Made by a program: the position numbers and the translations under genes. A stretch of DNA of 6,689 nt, from positions 1 to 6,689 of the forward strand of contig JALULU010000312.1 in assembly GCA_027040585.1 (NCBI GenBank). Reading direction: 5' to 3'. Source of the stretch: Acidobacteriota bacterium. Its GTDB lineage: Bacteria; Acidobacteriota; JAAYUB01; JAMOQF01. The notes beneath the pieces are model-generated. The model saw only the letters and a program-made list of their open reading frames with translations, was not told where the DNA came from and did no database searches. Of this stretch, positions 6,292-6,689 are shown in pieces (position 1 is the first letter of the stretch; each line of letters begins with the position of its first letter).

Positions 6292-6689
6292 ATGGAGTTT
6301 AAAATAAATGTTGGTGAAATACGAAGACTTTTGGAAATAGAAAATCCAAATTTTCCCAAATATGCAACGCAAATACTTAATCTGGCCAATCAAAATGCTC
6401 AGGCAACAAGGCCTAAAGTAGTTGGACAAATGAGTGAGCTCATAAAAGAATTTACCGGTAAGACTTTGAAAGAGTGGGAAGAATGGTATTTGAAAAGATA
6501 TCCAGATTCAATAGATAGAGCGACTAAGAAGATTCTGGAAATGGTAGATAACTTTAAAGATGTAGTTAATCAGATTGATGAATTTATGATTAGACAATGG
6601 GTAAGAGATCTGGTGATTGTAAAAACTTTTATAGGGCTTAGATTTCAGGAAGCTGTTTTAAAAAAAATTTCAGAGAAATTTAATACTTA
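6292..6689 (+). CDS. MjaI-family type II restriction endonuclease (N-terminal part)
   Basis: The reading frame starts at ATG 6292, is preceded by AAGGTG (6280-6285, six-base spacing), and stays open to the window end. About 132 residues are visible; the 3' end is missing because of the window, not a mutation. The sequence MEFKINVGEIRRLLEIE, then NLANQNAQATRPKVVGQMSE (residues 30-49), EFTGKTLKEWEEWYLKRYP and DRATKKILEM matches my memory of the MjaI restriction enzyme family (RE_MjaI), which cuts at CTAG. The segment VKTFIGLRFQEAVLKKI probably holds the helix glutamate that precedes the PD-(D/E)xK metal site; the catalytic D and ExK would lie beyond the window. The 14-base gap to the methyltransferase gene and the shared promoter indicate a two-gene restriction-modification operon, methyltransferase first. 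Confidence 0.85.
   Translation, partial: MEFKINVGEIRRLLEIENPNFPKYATQILNLANQNAQATRPKVVGQMSELIKEFTGKTLKEWEEWYLKRYPDSIDRATKKILEMVDNFKDVVNQIDEFMIRQWVRDLVIVKTFIGLRFQEAVLKKISEKFNT

Noticed and set aside
6270..6302. Short frame starting at ATG 6270 (MIEKGVTYGV) across the methyltransferase-endonuclease junction
   Set aside because: It is only ten codons, has no ribosome binding site of its own, and the junction is explained by the two flanking genes.

Overview
The window is AT-rich (roughly two thirds A+T). Shine-Dalgarno sites lead most genes, rho-independent terminators are clear, and a cytochrome bd oxidase is present, so the organism is a bacterium rather than an archaeon. Arginine is encoded almost entirely by AGA/AGG, isoleucine often by ATA, and the restriction-modification genes look like the MjaI type. 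Together these suggest, without proving, a low-GC and probably thermophilic bacterium. I cannot name the phylum.

Layout, left to right: (1) the 3' two thirds or less of a thiolase of the archaeal/SCP2 type, ending in a strong terminator. (2) A ~210-base non-coding stretch holding an imperfect inverted repeat with GGGG(A/T)CAGACCTC ends, which looks like a REP/MITE-type element. Its right end lies within a few bases of the stop codon of the next gene. (3) On the minus strand, a 530-residue polytopic membrane protein resembling GT-C glycosyltransferases, function unknown. (4) A divergent promoter region, then cydA-cydB, encoding a compact (short Q-loop) cytochrome bd quinol oxidase. The two genes are translationally linked and end in a strong terminator. 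(5) A sigma70-like promoter with flanking short repeats, then a beta-class DNA methyltransferase, probably N4-cytosine, with a C-terminal SNase-like domain that lacks the nuclease residues. (6) Fourteen bases later, the 5' part of a MjaI-family restriction endonuclease gene, cut by the window edge.

The most interesting part is the right end. MjaI-family enzymes and their partner methyltransferases act on CTAG, and I find no CTAG anywhere in the 6689 bases. The same-composition tetramers GATC and GTAC each occur about ten times. The sequence itself therefore agrees with the predicted specificity. The second oddity is the fusion of a degenerate SNase-like domain to the methyltransferase. The cytochrome bd genes point to microaerobic respiration or oxygen detoxification. 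The thiolase and membrane-protein genes appear functionally unrelated to their neighbours.
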